A stretch of 64,000 nt of DNA. It comes from Chrysoperla carnea. Lineage: Eukaryota; Arthropoda; Insecta; Neuroptera; Chrysopidae. Location: positions 87,414,368-87,478,367 of the forward strand of contig NC_058337.1 in the NCBI RefSeq assembly GCF_905475395.1, read 5' to 3'. Positions 48,401 through 61,600 of the stretch are shown here, piece by piece (within the stretch, counting starts at the first letter, position 1; every line of letters begins with the position of its first letter). The notes beneath the pieces are model-generated. The model was given only the letters and a program-made list of their open reading frames with translations. It was not told the DNA's origin and did not search any database. The translations under genes were made by a program, and so were the position numbers.

Positions 48401-50748
48401 TCAATTGTATCATACAGGATGAACCATTTTAAATATATTATGGATAAGAGCTAAGTTGAAACCCGAAACTAACCCTCCCCCCGTGGATCCGCCACTGTTC
48501 TAAGGACAATGGTTTTTGATTTATCCGAGATACTTTCGTACATACATGCTTATAGGCGTTTAGCCGAAACTAGTCAAGATCGATTTAAGGATCTTACTTA
48601 CAAGGAGGTTATGTGGGCCTCCTATCTTAGGTTTTCCAATTTGCAATTTACATGTAAAACCTGTTCGTGTAGAGCATAACTCACCTCCTTCATGTCAGAT
48701 TAAGATATTTCATAAAATAAAATAAACTTACCCAACAGAAAATACATCCATCGAAGGTTTCAATTCAGCCGGTTTACATGCTGATTCACCAAACATTGAA
48801 TTACCTTGGGTTAAATCACATGTAAACCCTTTAACAAAGCGTTCGGGTGCAATATAACATGCACGCCGTCTAGATGTATCAAAAAAATATGAGTAATCTG
48901 CTGGATTATCTTCCGGTAAGAATGTCGGTTTAAACGATGCAAAATCCACAAGTAATACCCAATTCCATGACGTGACACATATATTTTCTAATTTAATATC
49001 CCCATGACAAACGCCAACTTTATGACACTGATGTAAAGCATATAAAATTTGGAATGTTATCCATTTCTTTTCGATTGTCGTTAAAAAAGGTCGTGTACTA
49101 ATACGATCATATAAACTATATTTAACGTATTCCCGTAATAGTAAACCAGCTTTATCAGTGATTACAATATGTTGAAATGGTATGCAATTGAAGACTGTAG
49201 CTAATTTACTACGAATATCCTCTAGATGTATTTTATGCGTTTGTAATGGCAATGTTGGATCTTGTATTGTGAATACTTTTACAACGATTAGACCTTCTTC
49301 TGAATGTGCACGAGCTACTTTGAAAAATCGTGTGCTTCCCAAACTAAAATTTAATAAACAAAAAAAAAAAGGAAATTTAGTACAATACTTTAATCAAAGT
49401 TTCATTCAAATCGGGTGCTGTCAATGAAATATGCGTCTTGTTGTCAACAAGATGTAAATAAAATGGCTTAAAAATTCGGCAAATTTTGAGTTATCAACTA
49501 AAGCTGCGTTTATTTATTAAAGGTATCATCATATCATCACGTTATAACGAGATCAAAATATTGTTAAAGGTGTGTTCTTAAATACAAGACGTCATTTTTC
49601 TCGCCACGGTTTGTTTTTGTTATTGCAATACATAAGAATGGCAAGGAGCACAAGTGGCTTATACATATATATATGAAAAATTGAGGGTTTTGCCGCTTTT
49701 GCGCTAAGAACTCAAATATATGTTAGGAAATGTCAAACCGAGGTAATCAATATAATAAAGCGTAGTGATGTTCCACTCTCGTAGTCGCCTTAGATCAGAA
49801 AATATAGTCTCGTAATAACATCATATTTAAGCCATCGGTCTAAAACAATACAACAGGAAATTTGTCGGACACTATGACCATTTGATAATAATAATTAATT
49901 AACAACACAGCAAAAGTGAACCATGTATGTATTGAAAAAATGTTCGCGGTGGTAGACAAACTAATCGTTGCAGTATTTTTGCCGAACAAATAAATTTTCG
50001 AATTTCTTATTAAATTATCTTGTAAATGCATTAAAACTAAGTATGTATTCGTCAAGAAAGAAAAACTCATGTACGTGGCACATTTCGATCATGCTCATTT
50101 GAAAACGAAGTATTGCGGTGCTTGCGCAGTAGCGTGAGATTTTTTCTCATCACAAGAGTATGGTACGTAGAACGACCAGTCTGAAGGGTTAAATATTGTA
50201 CATATGTTTTGCATGTAAATAAATGTTGTTGATTTGTATAAATTTGTACTACATTAATATTACATATTTACGGTAGCCGTTATTATCTGAAACGCTGCGA
50301 TTATTATTAAATAATTGGTTATTTTAATTAAAGTAAATGGGCTTATATTTGTCTGATTCAAGTATGTGCCATTAGAACTATATCTGAGAAATGATAAACA
50401 GAGTATGATACGTATATGAAATTTTGGGTCAATCGAAGGTTGATTTTTTTGGTACAATAGACTTTCAAATTACCATAGGTAGGTCAAATCAAAGTGGCAC
50501 CGAAGAAGAAAGAGTGTAGATGTAAATGTATGTGCATTAAAATCTACACTCTCTCATTTTCAGTTCCACTTTGATTTGAACGACCTATATAAGTAGGCTT
50601 TTGGTTGGCTAAAATTTGCATACCATTTGAGTAATATAATATTTTTTAAACTTTACCTAGAATCAAAATGTACTCCAGGGAGGTCATCCAAATAATATTC
50701 CACTGGATGAATTTGTGATGGTGCTATACCAACTAACTGATTACCCAT
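39481..50748 (-). CDS. PIK3R4: Phosphoinositide 3-kinase regulatory subunit 4 (VPS15)
   Basis: Thirteen exons: 50657-50748, 48732-49343, 47675-47937, 46912-47162, 45455-45866, 44457-44877, 43934-44105, 43379-43775, 42341-42665, 41051-41472, 40414-40654, 40219-40338 and 39481-39721. All are GT-AG and in phase, giving 1322 residues (human 1358). VPS15 scaffolds the class III PI3-kinase VPS34 in endosome sorting and autophagy. [13 protein letters not shown] is an N-myristoylation start. The kinase-like domain has [11 protein letters not shown] (HGD at 144-146, not HRD) and VDFASF in place of DFG, as in the family. HEAT repeats follow (exons 3-7), then a linker with low-complexity Asn/Lys and five or more WD40 repeats ([29 protein letters not shown]), ending [11 protein letters not shown]. 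The stop codon lies inside an AATAAA string. Confidence 0.96.
48415..48458. mobile_element. Fragment of the GTGGGCCATTTTAAT MITE family (copy C)
   Basis: TACAGGATGAACCATTTTAA matches one end of the elements at 6757 and 27144 and is truncated after about 45 bp. It lies in VPS15 intron 2. Confidence 0.6.
50478..50587. mobile_element. Hairpin MITE of about 110 bp (copy 1), VPS15 intron 1
   Basis: GGTCAAATCAAAGTGGCAC at the left and GTTCCACTTTGATTTGAACG at the right are inverted, as is the inner pair AGTGTAGAT / ATCTACACT. Related to 53816-53920. Confidence 0.75.
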
Positions 50749-52538
50749 TTTCTTATTTGTATTATGTTGTGTTCTTTAAAATATGAATAATTATTTGTAT
50801 CATACTTAAGATAAAAATTACTGCAGTTTATCTGCACAAATTTCGTGTCATTAATGCTATATTAATCTAAATATTAATACTGTTAAAATATACACTTTAA
50901 TATGCTTATGTCAAATGATAGTAAACGTTTTTAATGTTTTCCTTTATTTTTTTATTATTATTTTATGACAAGTGATATTTTGATATCATGTTATTTTAAT
51001 AACATAACAATCAAACTGACAGTTCAGGTGGACTAGATACTAGGGTGCGTTCTCAATAAGTATATGCAGAGAATATATCGGTAAAAGAATTAGAGTTAAA
51101 TTGAACTATATATAACTTTCCAATTTTTTTGTATATAGCAAACCCTCTTTTAATCGAGTATTTATTGGCTTTGTTTTGCGCCATCATCTTGGTGTTCTGT
51201 TCCATCATCTACATGAACGGATCTTTTAGTACCATCACTTCTGGATCCACTCTTTCAGCGATCATTGCCTCCCGTAGTACCATTTAACCCATTCACCTTT
51301 CTTTCTGAATGTATCAAGCTCCCTTATCCCAACTCACCTCTAAGCTGGACAACATTAAGGTCGTTAAAAGTAGTCATTTTGTAAATCACCTCACACCTCG
51401 ACACAAAATTGTAATGTTCGATACAATAAAAACACCACTTTTTTTTATTGAAGTTATACTTCTTTTGGCGCGTTTGGATGAGAGTGAATTTGTGAGCTGC
51501 GCGCGCACGAACGACATGATGAAGTTAGCCACAGAATTGAAATAATAAAAAAATATATTTTCAACACTGAATATAGTTACAGTACTGAGTGTTCATACTA
51601 TACACTACATAGTACTTATATCCCTGAGCCAGTTCAAGTCGATGGTTGTGAAATATAGTATTCATATGAATAATTAATTTTGAATGAAAGAAGTATAACT
51701 TCTAACGCGTGTACATAAGTACACACACTCTTTTTTTTATTTTTTTTTCTTTCTAAAGTGTAAAATTCCTTTAATTAGAGATTAGAAAAACTATATATAA
51801 GGACCAAAGTTTGAATTTTATATAAACAAGTGGCATTCTCAAACTTTATTCGCACGAACTTCTATACAAAAGTCTCTATCTGTATGTATATAAGCTTAAG
51901 TTTTTTCAAAATCCTCAAAAAACGACAAAACAACTTTTTAGAAAATATTTTTAGTCTACATAAATGTTTTTGTTTTTTAAACTTATATAATTTATAAAAA
52001 AATAATACAAAGCACTGATATTCAATACTGTATTATACATGATATTTCATCAATTAACTCATTTGTTTATATTCACAAAAAATTTCCCTAAAAACCGCTC
52101 ATTTACCGTTAGAACACGGATCTAGTAATTATAATAGGGATGTAGTATAAAGTCCTACTTTAGACGAGAGGGGTGTATCACTCAGGGGGGAAGCAATGTG
52201 CCTACTTTTAATTGGCTGTGGCTCTCATTTGCGGGAAATTCAAATAGAACGACAATACTTTGTGTGTTTTAAAATATTCCTATATTCATGCGTTAGAAGC
52301 TGTATTCGACAATATTATACGAAATGCTTTGAACAGAGCCAATAACGTAGAATTTTAAATACTCCTTGCATCTTTTTGAACTTTTAGAACGAACATTATT
52401 TGTAATGCAAAATGTTAACCTATGTTAAGATGTGTCAAAGTTCGTTTTTTTGGTTATAACATGGATAACATTACAAACACGTGTTAAGATACAAACAAAT
52501 TGAAAATTTGGATATACTGAATTACTGACAATTTTAAG
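50749..52538. other. Divergent intergenic region between VPS15 and WDR74
   Basis: Holds an AGAACGCACCCTA motif (51041-51052) about 295 bp upstream of VPS15. A palindromic GAAGTTATACTTC occurs near 51444 and again inverted near 51690, a string common in dispersed insect repeats. The 78-codon open frame at 51309-51545 runs through it and is not gene-like. Confidence 0.45.
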
Positions 52539-53756
52539 ATGATTGCTGATAAAGAAGGTATTGTTAAAAATAATATATAAAAAATGAATTGAGGACCATA
52601 ATATTTTTTTGTAGTTTATCATGAAATATATGTTGGAACCAAAGTTGGAACGTTCAAACGGTATATATCGAAATTAAAACAAACAATTGACATAGTCGAT
52701 GCAAAAAATGTTCAGAAAGGTGATGAAATTACACATTTAACATGGAAAAATGCAGATGAAAACGAAATTCTGATAGGACAGCGTAACGGTTTGATTAAAA
52801 CTTTTGATACTGCATCTCAGAAATTGAAACATACAAAAACCATTCCTTTAGAAAATGAAGACCACCTCATAGGACTTGGTATCACAGATGCAAATAAACT
52901 TTTGACTGCCTTAAAATCTGGTATAGTTAGTATTTGGAATGGTAAAAATGCAACAAACATAAATGCGGGTTTAGCACTGGATAAAATGCGAGTATGTTCA
53001 TTTGATTTATCTAAATGTGCTACTGGTGGTCGTGAAAATCCTTTAAAATTATGGGATCTAAATACACAGAAAAATATATTTATGTCAAAGAATGTACCTC
53101 ATGATGAGTTACAATTACGTGTACCAGTATGGGTATCAGATATGACTTTTCTTAGTAATTCGGAGATTGTGACTGCTAGTCGGTATGATAACATATGTTT
53201 TTATGACATTCGCGCTCAAAGACGACCCATTACGAGAATTCAATTTGATGATGCAACCTATTCTTGTGTTTCAAGTTGTTACAATGATAAATTAATTGCT
53301 GCTGGTGGGGGTAAAGGTTTAATACAGGTAATTGATGTACGAAAACCTGGTAAAATTTTACATAAATATAAAGGTTCAGTGGGTGCTGTTAAAGACATTG
53401 CATGTGATAAAAATTTACCATTCATGTTTACTGTATCGTTGGATCGACGATTACGTATTTACGATATTAATCAACCGCGACTTTTGGAAGAGACATATCT
53501 AGTGTCCTCATTGAATTGTGTATTAATTAAACAGTTTAATGTTAAAACTGAAAAAGAAGAAGTTGAATCAAAATTAGAAAACGTAGACAAAGTAGAAGAT
53601 ACTTTCGAACAAAATAAAGATTTTGAGAATGGCACAGAAGATTTAGTATATGAAAGTAAAGATATTTACGATGATAGCGAAATTAGTAAAGCTAATGTTA
53701 AACGTAAAAAGGTCGATAAATTTGTAAAAAATAAAAAAGTTAAAAATAAAGCTTAA
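52539..53756 (+). CDS. WDR74: WD repeat-containing protein 74 (yeast NSA1 homologue)
   Basis: Two exons, 52539-52557 and 52615-53756, separated by a 57-bp intron; 386 residues (human about 385). WDR74/Nsa1 acts in the nucleolus in 60S ribosome assembly and exosome-linked rRNA processing. The first exon gives MIADKE; the second starts VYHEIYVGTKVGTFKRY, the family's opening blade. Diagnostic blocks are GGRENPLKLWDLNTQKNIF, LRVPVWVSDMTFL, DIRAQRRPITRIQFDD, GSVGAVKDIACDKNLPFMFT and LDRRLRIYDINQPRLLEETY. After the seven-bladed propeller comes an acidic linker and a lysine-rich tail (KRKKVDKFVKNKKVKNKA), a likely nucleolar signal. An AATAAA follows the stop by a few bases (53762-53767). Confidence 0.94.
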
Positions 53757-53815
53757 TTCTGTAATAAACATTGTTTTTAATATTTTTCGAACGTTATACC
53801 CAAATTATATTGTTA

Positions 53816-53920
53816 TAGCTCTATCAAGCCAAAGTGGCATTAAGCAAAAGAGAGTGTAGAGATGAGTGCACGTGCACATATATCTCTTATTCAGTGCCAC
53901 TTTGGTTTGATAGAACTATA
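53816..53920. mobile_element. Hairpin MITE of about 105 bp (copy 2), just downstream of WDR74
   Basis: TATAGCTCTATCAAGCCAAA at the left pairs with TTTGGTTTGATAGAACTATA at the right, with an inner AAGTGGCA / TGCCACTT-type match. Same family as 50478-50587. It sits about 50 bp past the poly(A) signal and could form a hairpin in read-through transcripts. Confidence 0.8.
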
Positions 53921-54000
53921 TACGTTGCGTTACAAACTTGGGACAAAAATTAGCATACCTTGATATATATTTCAAATATACAGAATATAATAAAGCATAA
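53921..54000 (+). repeat. Dispersed repeat family R, end fragment
   Basis: GTTACAAACTTGGGACAAAA followed by a TTGATATATA-rich tail matches the end of copy 2 at 38980-39010. Confidence 0.5.
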
Positions 54001-55689
54001 AATTTCTAATTCCACATTGAGAACTATCTCTATTTTGGGTATTTTAAAAGACAGGCTAGGCTAGACACGGAACTGCAGCTTATGCGGTCGTAGGCTATTT
54101 AACATAACATAGTTTTATATTTGTTGAGAGCTGATTTAAGTAAAAACAGTTATTCTATATCCTGCTAGGTATGGCTGATTTGTGTTCTCATTGCGGATTT
54201 TTTGACCCTCGTGTAAAATGTTCTTTGAATCATTCTATTCAAAAGCTCTCACGTCCACAAAAATTTTTATAGAGTTGGTTTCGAGCTATGGGCGATCAAA
54301 GCTACGTATATAATATAATTAATATATATGTGGCTTTGATCGTGCGTAGCTCGAAAACTAGTCGTTAAAAAGTTTTGTAACCATGAAAATATGATCAAAC
54401 TGATCTAAAGATCATTTTGGGGGCGGTTTAAAAAAGTTTCACCTAAAGTCATTTTCCTAGTCATGCATGTACTTAAACCATATTAGACTTTTTTGAACGC
54501 CCGTAGCTCGAAAACTACTCGATTTTTATTTCTTTCATGTTGATATCCTTGGCATTCTGAGAGAACGTGATTCATCGATATTGTAGAGTTGCAGTGTGGG
54601 CACAGGTTTGGACCAGTTTTTGTGATTAGGTATATGGATATGGCTCATGTTCATATGTCTATAATTCGTAGTCTAATGAGAAGACAATATTCTTGCTGGT
54701 TAAAGGTTGGTAACTTATATAACTGATACTGTCAATTGACCTGTATTAATCGTTTACGAACTCAAAGCCACTTTTTACGACCTGAACACGCTTTAAAAAT
54801 TTCAGTTCGATAGCTCTTTTCATTTCAAGTTATCGCGCTGATGGATGGGCAAATGAAAATGAACTAATTAGGTTTTTAGCTCCACTCGTGGAAATAATTC
54901 CTTATCGTTTACAATGATTTCATCATGTATATATGTAATAATTATGCCTATATTTATAAATAAATAATATTTATATTTAGAAGTATACGCAATATCAGTA
55001 CAATAATGATACAAACATATATATTGTGTGAAAACTCAAATTAATAATATGATGAAACGACAACGAAGTTATAGATATTTCCACTAATGGTTCGGGATTC
55101 GATTCTGTAGGCAACGAATAAATTCTTCACTTGCAAGCTGCGTTTTGGAGCTGCAGTAATTATGTAGCAAACTTTTTTATGAATTATAATTTCATTTTTT
55201 TACTTTATAATAATGATTAGCAAGGGTGACGCAAAATTTTTCAATTCCATGGAATAAATATAAAATCATTTATGATGGGCACATATTGTGTAATCAATCA
55301 ATATCATTTTTGTTTACAACACGATGGTTAATATTACGGTGCGTCATTACGAAACATTGCACAATAATAATACTGGCGGTGTAAGGGACGCTTTAATTGT
55401 TCAATGTTGGTTAAGATATCTATGGTTTTATATATATACATTATCTATAACATTTCTTGACTACATTTATCACTAACATTTCTGCAGAGTAGCCGTTCCA
55501 AGGCTAGTCATATGTATTGAAATATACAACATGGTATTGAGTTTTAACAAATTTTTATCAAAAAATTCATGTCAATTTTACACTATACGAAAGAAAATAA
55601 ATATATCAAATTGTATACCATCTTGATTAAGTGTTTTATTAGTGCTCAATTGTAATTTAATTAAAGCAAAATTATAGTGCAATCCCATC
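54001..55689. other. Intergenic stretch between WDR74 and IFRD1
   Basis: Contains the hairpin at 54278-54358 and a repeat-R-like block at 54755-54880. A GGTGCGTCATTACG string at about 55339 is a weak, opposite-orientation match to the upstream motif of other genes. No additional exon seen. Confidence 0.45.
54278..54358. repeat. Palindromic hairpin element
   Basis: TTTCGAGCTATGGGCGATCA AAGC... is mirrored by ...GCTTTGATCGTGCGTAGCTC GAAA across a short AT-rich centre. CCGTAGCTCGAAAACTA recurs near 54502, suggesting a larger element around it. Confidence 0.65.
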
Positions 55690-58600
55690 ATGCCTAAGGG
55701 AAAAAGAAAAGGAAAGTTTGGTAAGCACATGTGATACTTTTAGTTCATAAACATAAAAATTTTTATTTTATAAGTTCAAGTTTGCTATTTTTAATTCGAA
55801 TTTCTAAGAAAATTAATATGAAACGTATGAGTAAAATTAGCGCCATAAATAATGTCAAGTGTTAACATATGGAGTGATTTACCAGATTTGGTGATTACAT
55901 CATGGTTTAATTTTACAAAAAAAAAAAAAAAATAAATAAATTTTCTTTTTCTAAGCTCAATAATCCCTGAGACTATTTGCAATTTCATATTTATTATGAA
56001 ATACAATACTATTTTGTTAATTAAATTAACATTAATAAGTATACATATAACAAGTTTATGTAAATTTTTGCATAGATATATATATTTCAAGAATTCTTGC
56101 GATTCATCTGTTAATTTTCCGATACTTTGTACTTTTGAACATTCATTTTATTTATACATATGCCATCCCATGTAAAATATTCACATTTTTTATAAGATAT
56201 AGAAATATAAAATTTCTGCAAGTGATGTCATTACAATAAAAATTAGTGCATTTTTTTTTTGCTAATAAAATTTTATGGGTCAAGGTTAGTGGTTTTTTTA
56301 GGTGTTCTAATAAGTAGGTAGTAATATCTATGTGAATGGTGGAAAATTATATTTAGGGCATGATTTCAATTTTACAGTCGGTTTTGTAATACAAACAAAT
56401 ATAGAATTTTATTTTGTATACGAATGTATGATTTCCATCCACATTCTTTTAAATTAAAGTTGTTAATTTTATTTAATTAAATGGGGATTTCCACATACTT
56501 TTATATAATTATATATCAAATTATTTCTATTTAAGTATTTCAAACATTTTTCTTTTGTTTCTAATTAAAATAATTTGAGAGTGTTTAGCCCTTCTCGATA
56601 TCAAATATTGATTAGGTAGATAATTTATATTTAATCTAGTAAATAAATATTTTGGTGAAGTGGATAGAGAAAAATAAACATTTCACTTGTGAAAATAGGC
56701 ATAAGATCAATGGACACAAAAAATTTGTTGCGTAGTCTTAATTTTTGGAATCTTGTAAAATAAAAAATATTGTTTATTCCAGTCTTTAATGTTTTGAAAA
56801 ACTATTACAAAATATGAGATCTAATAGTTTATTGGTTTTTATGAAATTAATAAAACTGAACCAAAAAGTGAAACTTACTTACCAGGCGGAACCTTCTAAC
56901 TGTTAGTGTTTAGTAGAAAAGCTCTGGAAACCTCAGGGCACTGTAATTTAGTATCCAGTGGTTTTATCCGAAATGATCAAAGATAGGTGGTTGCCAATCG
57001 ACCTATTAGTTCGAGTTGTTGTTCTATAGTGTCTTATTTCATACAATTCATATCTGATCATATCGCAAATTTGGTTTTCAGAAGTTTTTTATTATTTAAA
57101 AGATTGAATATTGAAAATTTTTGGGGAGCTTTGAATAATGGTTTATTTATCCTAATACCATATCAACCCCACTCGATAATTTTAATAGGATGAGTCAAAA
57201 TTTCCTAATAGTCGGGGGAAAGAACCTACATGGTCAAACGATGGCCCACTTAAATGGAACCACATATTTTTACTTTTATTCCTATTACATACCTCAAAAA
57301 AAGATCAACTTTTATAAAAAAATTGAGGTCTAAGAAAACAGGCTTGGAAAAAGGTACTGAAAATATAGGTCTATTTTATAGGTAAATAACTTTGGTAAAT
57401 AATCAGAATCTGATACAAAAAATACGTAGAAAACAATGTTGACTATAACCTTTGATCCGGAAGGGGCACTCGGAAAATAAAACAAGACACTATTTTTCAA
57501 GACGCATATGCAATAAAGGCTGAATCGGTTTAACCTCCTTAAAATTGTTTTGGAAGAAGTCGAGCGGTCAATTAGTCGTCCATTTATTACTTTAAATATT
57601 GCTTAATATTTGTACCAGGAATACAAAATTGAAAATACCCATCAATGAGAGTGATAATATTTTAATATTTTAGTAAATAAAAAAAAAGTAAACAAAATGG
57701 AATATTTTAGCTTAATTACGTTTTATAAATTTTAAACATATGATAATGAATAGGCAGACATTGATAAATAAAAACTGAAATTTTTTTCAATTATACACAC
57801 AATGATAATGAAAATATTAATTACATATGATTTTATTTATTAAGTGGGATATATCTAATCTGGTGACCTTTAAAAAAATCGTCTTTGAAATAATTGTAAA
57901 TGTTTATAAGAAGTTTTTTTTAAATGTTAGGATTTCATGTTTTGAGACACAAGAAATGATTTTTGATCATTTCATGTCATCCTAAAATGTTAAACATTTT
58001 TTTCGAGCATTCTAAATCATTCACGAAAAATTTGGACCATTTTAGAAAATTCTAAAACATCCTAGAATATTTTAGAATATTTTATTACCTTTGAGTCTTC
58101 TGGAACGTTGGCAAACATTTCAAAACATTCTTAAAAAATATAAATTTCAGAAACATTTCAGATCATTAACGAAAAACCCGAAACACCCCCACAAATTCTT
58201 GAACTATCTGAATAATTCGAATATAACTCGGTCATGGTTACTCTTTGACACAATCTGGAATATTTTAGATTATCTTGGAATGTTATAGACCATTTAAAAT
58301 TATTCTCGTAAAACAATTCAAATCATTCTTGAACTATCAGGCACATTAAAGACACATTTTATAAAAACATTCTGGAAGATTCATGTAAATTTTTTTATTT
58401 TTTTTAATTCGAATGCATTTTGTTACTTCCTGAACACCGCCTAGAACCACCCACTTCCACTCACAACTAAACGTATTATCGAGGGGAGGCTGAGTATGGG
58501 GCCATTACATCTCCAGTGGGTGGTTTTCTTCTGGTGATCATGGAGAAAAGTGGGACCCACAGAAAAATCCCATTTCTTTTTATATTAACTGATGTCGATT

Positions 58601-61600
58601 TTAACTTAAAAAAAAAAACTATACTTACAGAAATAATAACTTAGCATATTTTACCATACATATTATTATATTATAATTAGAAATTAAATAATATAAATGC
58701 TCGATTCGAGTTACGCCCCAAAATTAACTGAGAATTAAAAATAGCAAAGTGCCAAAGTTAGGTTTCCAAACTATCTTACCTAACGCTTTTTTAGATAGAA
58801 AAAATATGAAATTATCATGCCAATTAATATACACTAATTATTTATTCAGACAACAATTAAATCTTCATTTTAGAAATGTTTTAAAAAAATTTTTGATTAC
58901 TAATAATTGTTATTTGATTTAGATAAAATTCGTGGAGAATCATCAATGCTCTCCTCTGATGAAGATTCAGTTAATGACAATGCAAGTGTGATAAGTGTAC
59001 AATCAGAGACTCGTAGTGTATTGGAGGATGAGAATGCAGAAGATGATTTATCACAACAAGAAATATTTGAAGAGAAACTAATTGAGGCAATTGATGGGTT
59101 AATACAAAAATCAGCTCAATCACGTACTGCATGCTTTGAAGCTGTATGTACAGCATTCATCAAAAAATTCATACCAGAATTTGTGCATGACAGGTAAAAT
59201 TAATTAATAGTTACTTATTAAAAGTTTTAATAGAGATGAATCAGAAGCATAAGTCTAGGTCTCTTTTGAAATTAAGCCATAACTAAGACATAAATAAAAA
59301 AAATTCCCGGATGAGCTTTGTGGATCAAGATATTCGCTGTCCAAGCAAAATTAATCGCATTGAAGTTTTTCGTATCTTTCGAAAATTTAAACTGCTTTTT
59401 TTAAGCCCTTATAATATTAATTTATTATTAATATAATTACATTTTTTATATTTTTTAGGCGTTTGACATTATGTGATTATATTGAAAGAGGTTTACGTAA
59501 GGGCAAGGGTGCCGAACAATTAAGTGCGGCTAAATTAGCTGCATTACTGTGTGTTCAATTAGGCTCCACAACTAGTGCCGAAGAAGTATGCAACATATTA
59601 CGACCCATTTTAAGCGTAACTGCAAACGATAAATCTGTATCGTTACTTGTACGAGCTAAATGCTGTATCGCACTTGGCCTAGTAATGTTTTTATCAGGGG
59701 GAGAAATTGGTGAATTGATACTTGTCATGCGTGAATTTGAGGCATTATTTAATGGCAGCTATTTACGTGGCGATGGTACTACACCATCTCCAAACCCTGA
59801 TCTGGGTGTTTTACATGCAGCAGCTTTATCATCATGGAGTTTGTTGTTAACTTTATTGAATCCATCTGATGTTTATTCGTTTATGGGTGAATATGATACG
59901 TCAAGTTTTGCACCGTAAGTAATATTTTTTAATTTTTTAAAATGTAAAATAGTTTTTCATGGTTATACTAGAAATAGAATTTTTAAATCGCATATTTACT
60001 TATTGTCCCATTGTAAATTTTGAATTTAATATTTCGAATAATTTCTGGCTTCCTTAAATTCTCGCCTTCCTTATGTTCTTCGGAGACGATTAATTAAATT
60101 ACTTGCTGTTGTAATAAAATAATCTTTCAGTATTCAAGATTGTATAAATAAAATATAAAAAAATATATAAAAGAATCTTATCATGATTATTGAACATTTA
60201 ATAAACAAACGATAACATTTAAAGAAACTAAAAAGTGACAATGAACAATGAAAAAGGGCATAAAATTTTTAATGATTATTATAAATTTTATACCTTCTCT
60301 TTAAAAATATTTTCTCCATACTTTATCCATGTTAAGATAGTCGAGCCTTATCAAACTAGCAATAAAATAAAATTATATTTTAATATACCTTAGACGATTA
60401 CCTTTTTGTCCTCATATTGCACAAGGTTAATCTTTCAATGTTTCAATTGTGAAATTATAAGGGTTCTGTTTTTGTCATTATTCAACAACATTCTAAATAG
60501 TTACACACATTTTATTTATGAAAAGTTAATGAGGAATTTTATGATATTGAGGAATTGTACAAAATTACAAAAGAATTTCTCTGTAAAAATAACCATCAAC
60601 GTGCACTTGGGGGGTATCATTAGAGATATTTAAAAAAATATAAATCACCTTCTTCTATCTTAAATTCTAAAAGGGCAATTTAATTAATTTCTCTAATTTT
60701 TGCCAATATGAAGAAAATATTATTATTTTTTTACACTTTATAATGGTAAAATATGTTTTAAATTTTATTACTTTATTTCAGTTCTTTGGAGCAGTTATCA
60801 GAAATGTTGCTGTCTCCACACTTAGAAGTTCGCATGAGTGCTGGTGAAGCATTGGCCATATCATACGAACTCGGTCGAGAATTCAACGAAGATTTTGCTG
60901 AAGATTTTTCTTCTGAATTAGTTGAAACATTGAGACAATTAGCAACAGATTCACATAAATATCGAGCTAAAAAAGATAGAAAAACACAAAGAGCTACTTT
61001 TAGAGATGTTTTAAGAACCATTGAAGAATTTGAGCCATACATGGATAATATACGATTAGGTGGTCGTGAATTACTTTTGTTAGATGGTTGGGTACGTCGT
61101 AAGCAGTACGATGCATTGTGCAGTGCTTTAGGTCCGGGACTACAAGTACATTTAATTAATAATGATTTATTACGTGAAGTATTTTCAATGGGCGCAAAAC
61201 CATTAACTGTTGACTCTACGATAACAGCAAGCAAACAGAGCAAACTTGAACGAGTAAGTAATACCTTTTCAAAAGAATTTATTGGTTGAGTGTGCTTCTT
61301 TCTGATATTCTTAAAATTTATATTGATACCGGTCCCTCCTTCAACAAACAGTCCATACTATATAAAAGTAAATTGAATAAAAATTATTACAAATCAGCAT
61401 TAGCTTTGATTCATCGGATTTTACAGTCTTATAGCTGGAAAATCATAAGGCCTACTCGTTTGAAATAATCAATTGAAAGAACATATCTTCTAGTTGTTTT
61501 GTCATTGTAGGTTTCTTTGTTATTTAGCAGATGGAAGAGTGATAAAAATTTGAAAATAAACGATTGACTGAAATTGTTTAAATACCCTGTATAGACAGCG

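Noticed and set aside
49840-50457. Small minus-strand frames in VPS15 intron 1
   Set aside because: Inside an intron that splices cleanly; no recognisable motif.
51309-51545. 78-codon frame between VPS15 and WDR74
   Set aside because: Runs through a palindromic string common in dispersed repeats; no protein-like pattern.
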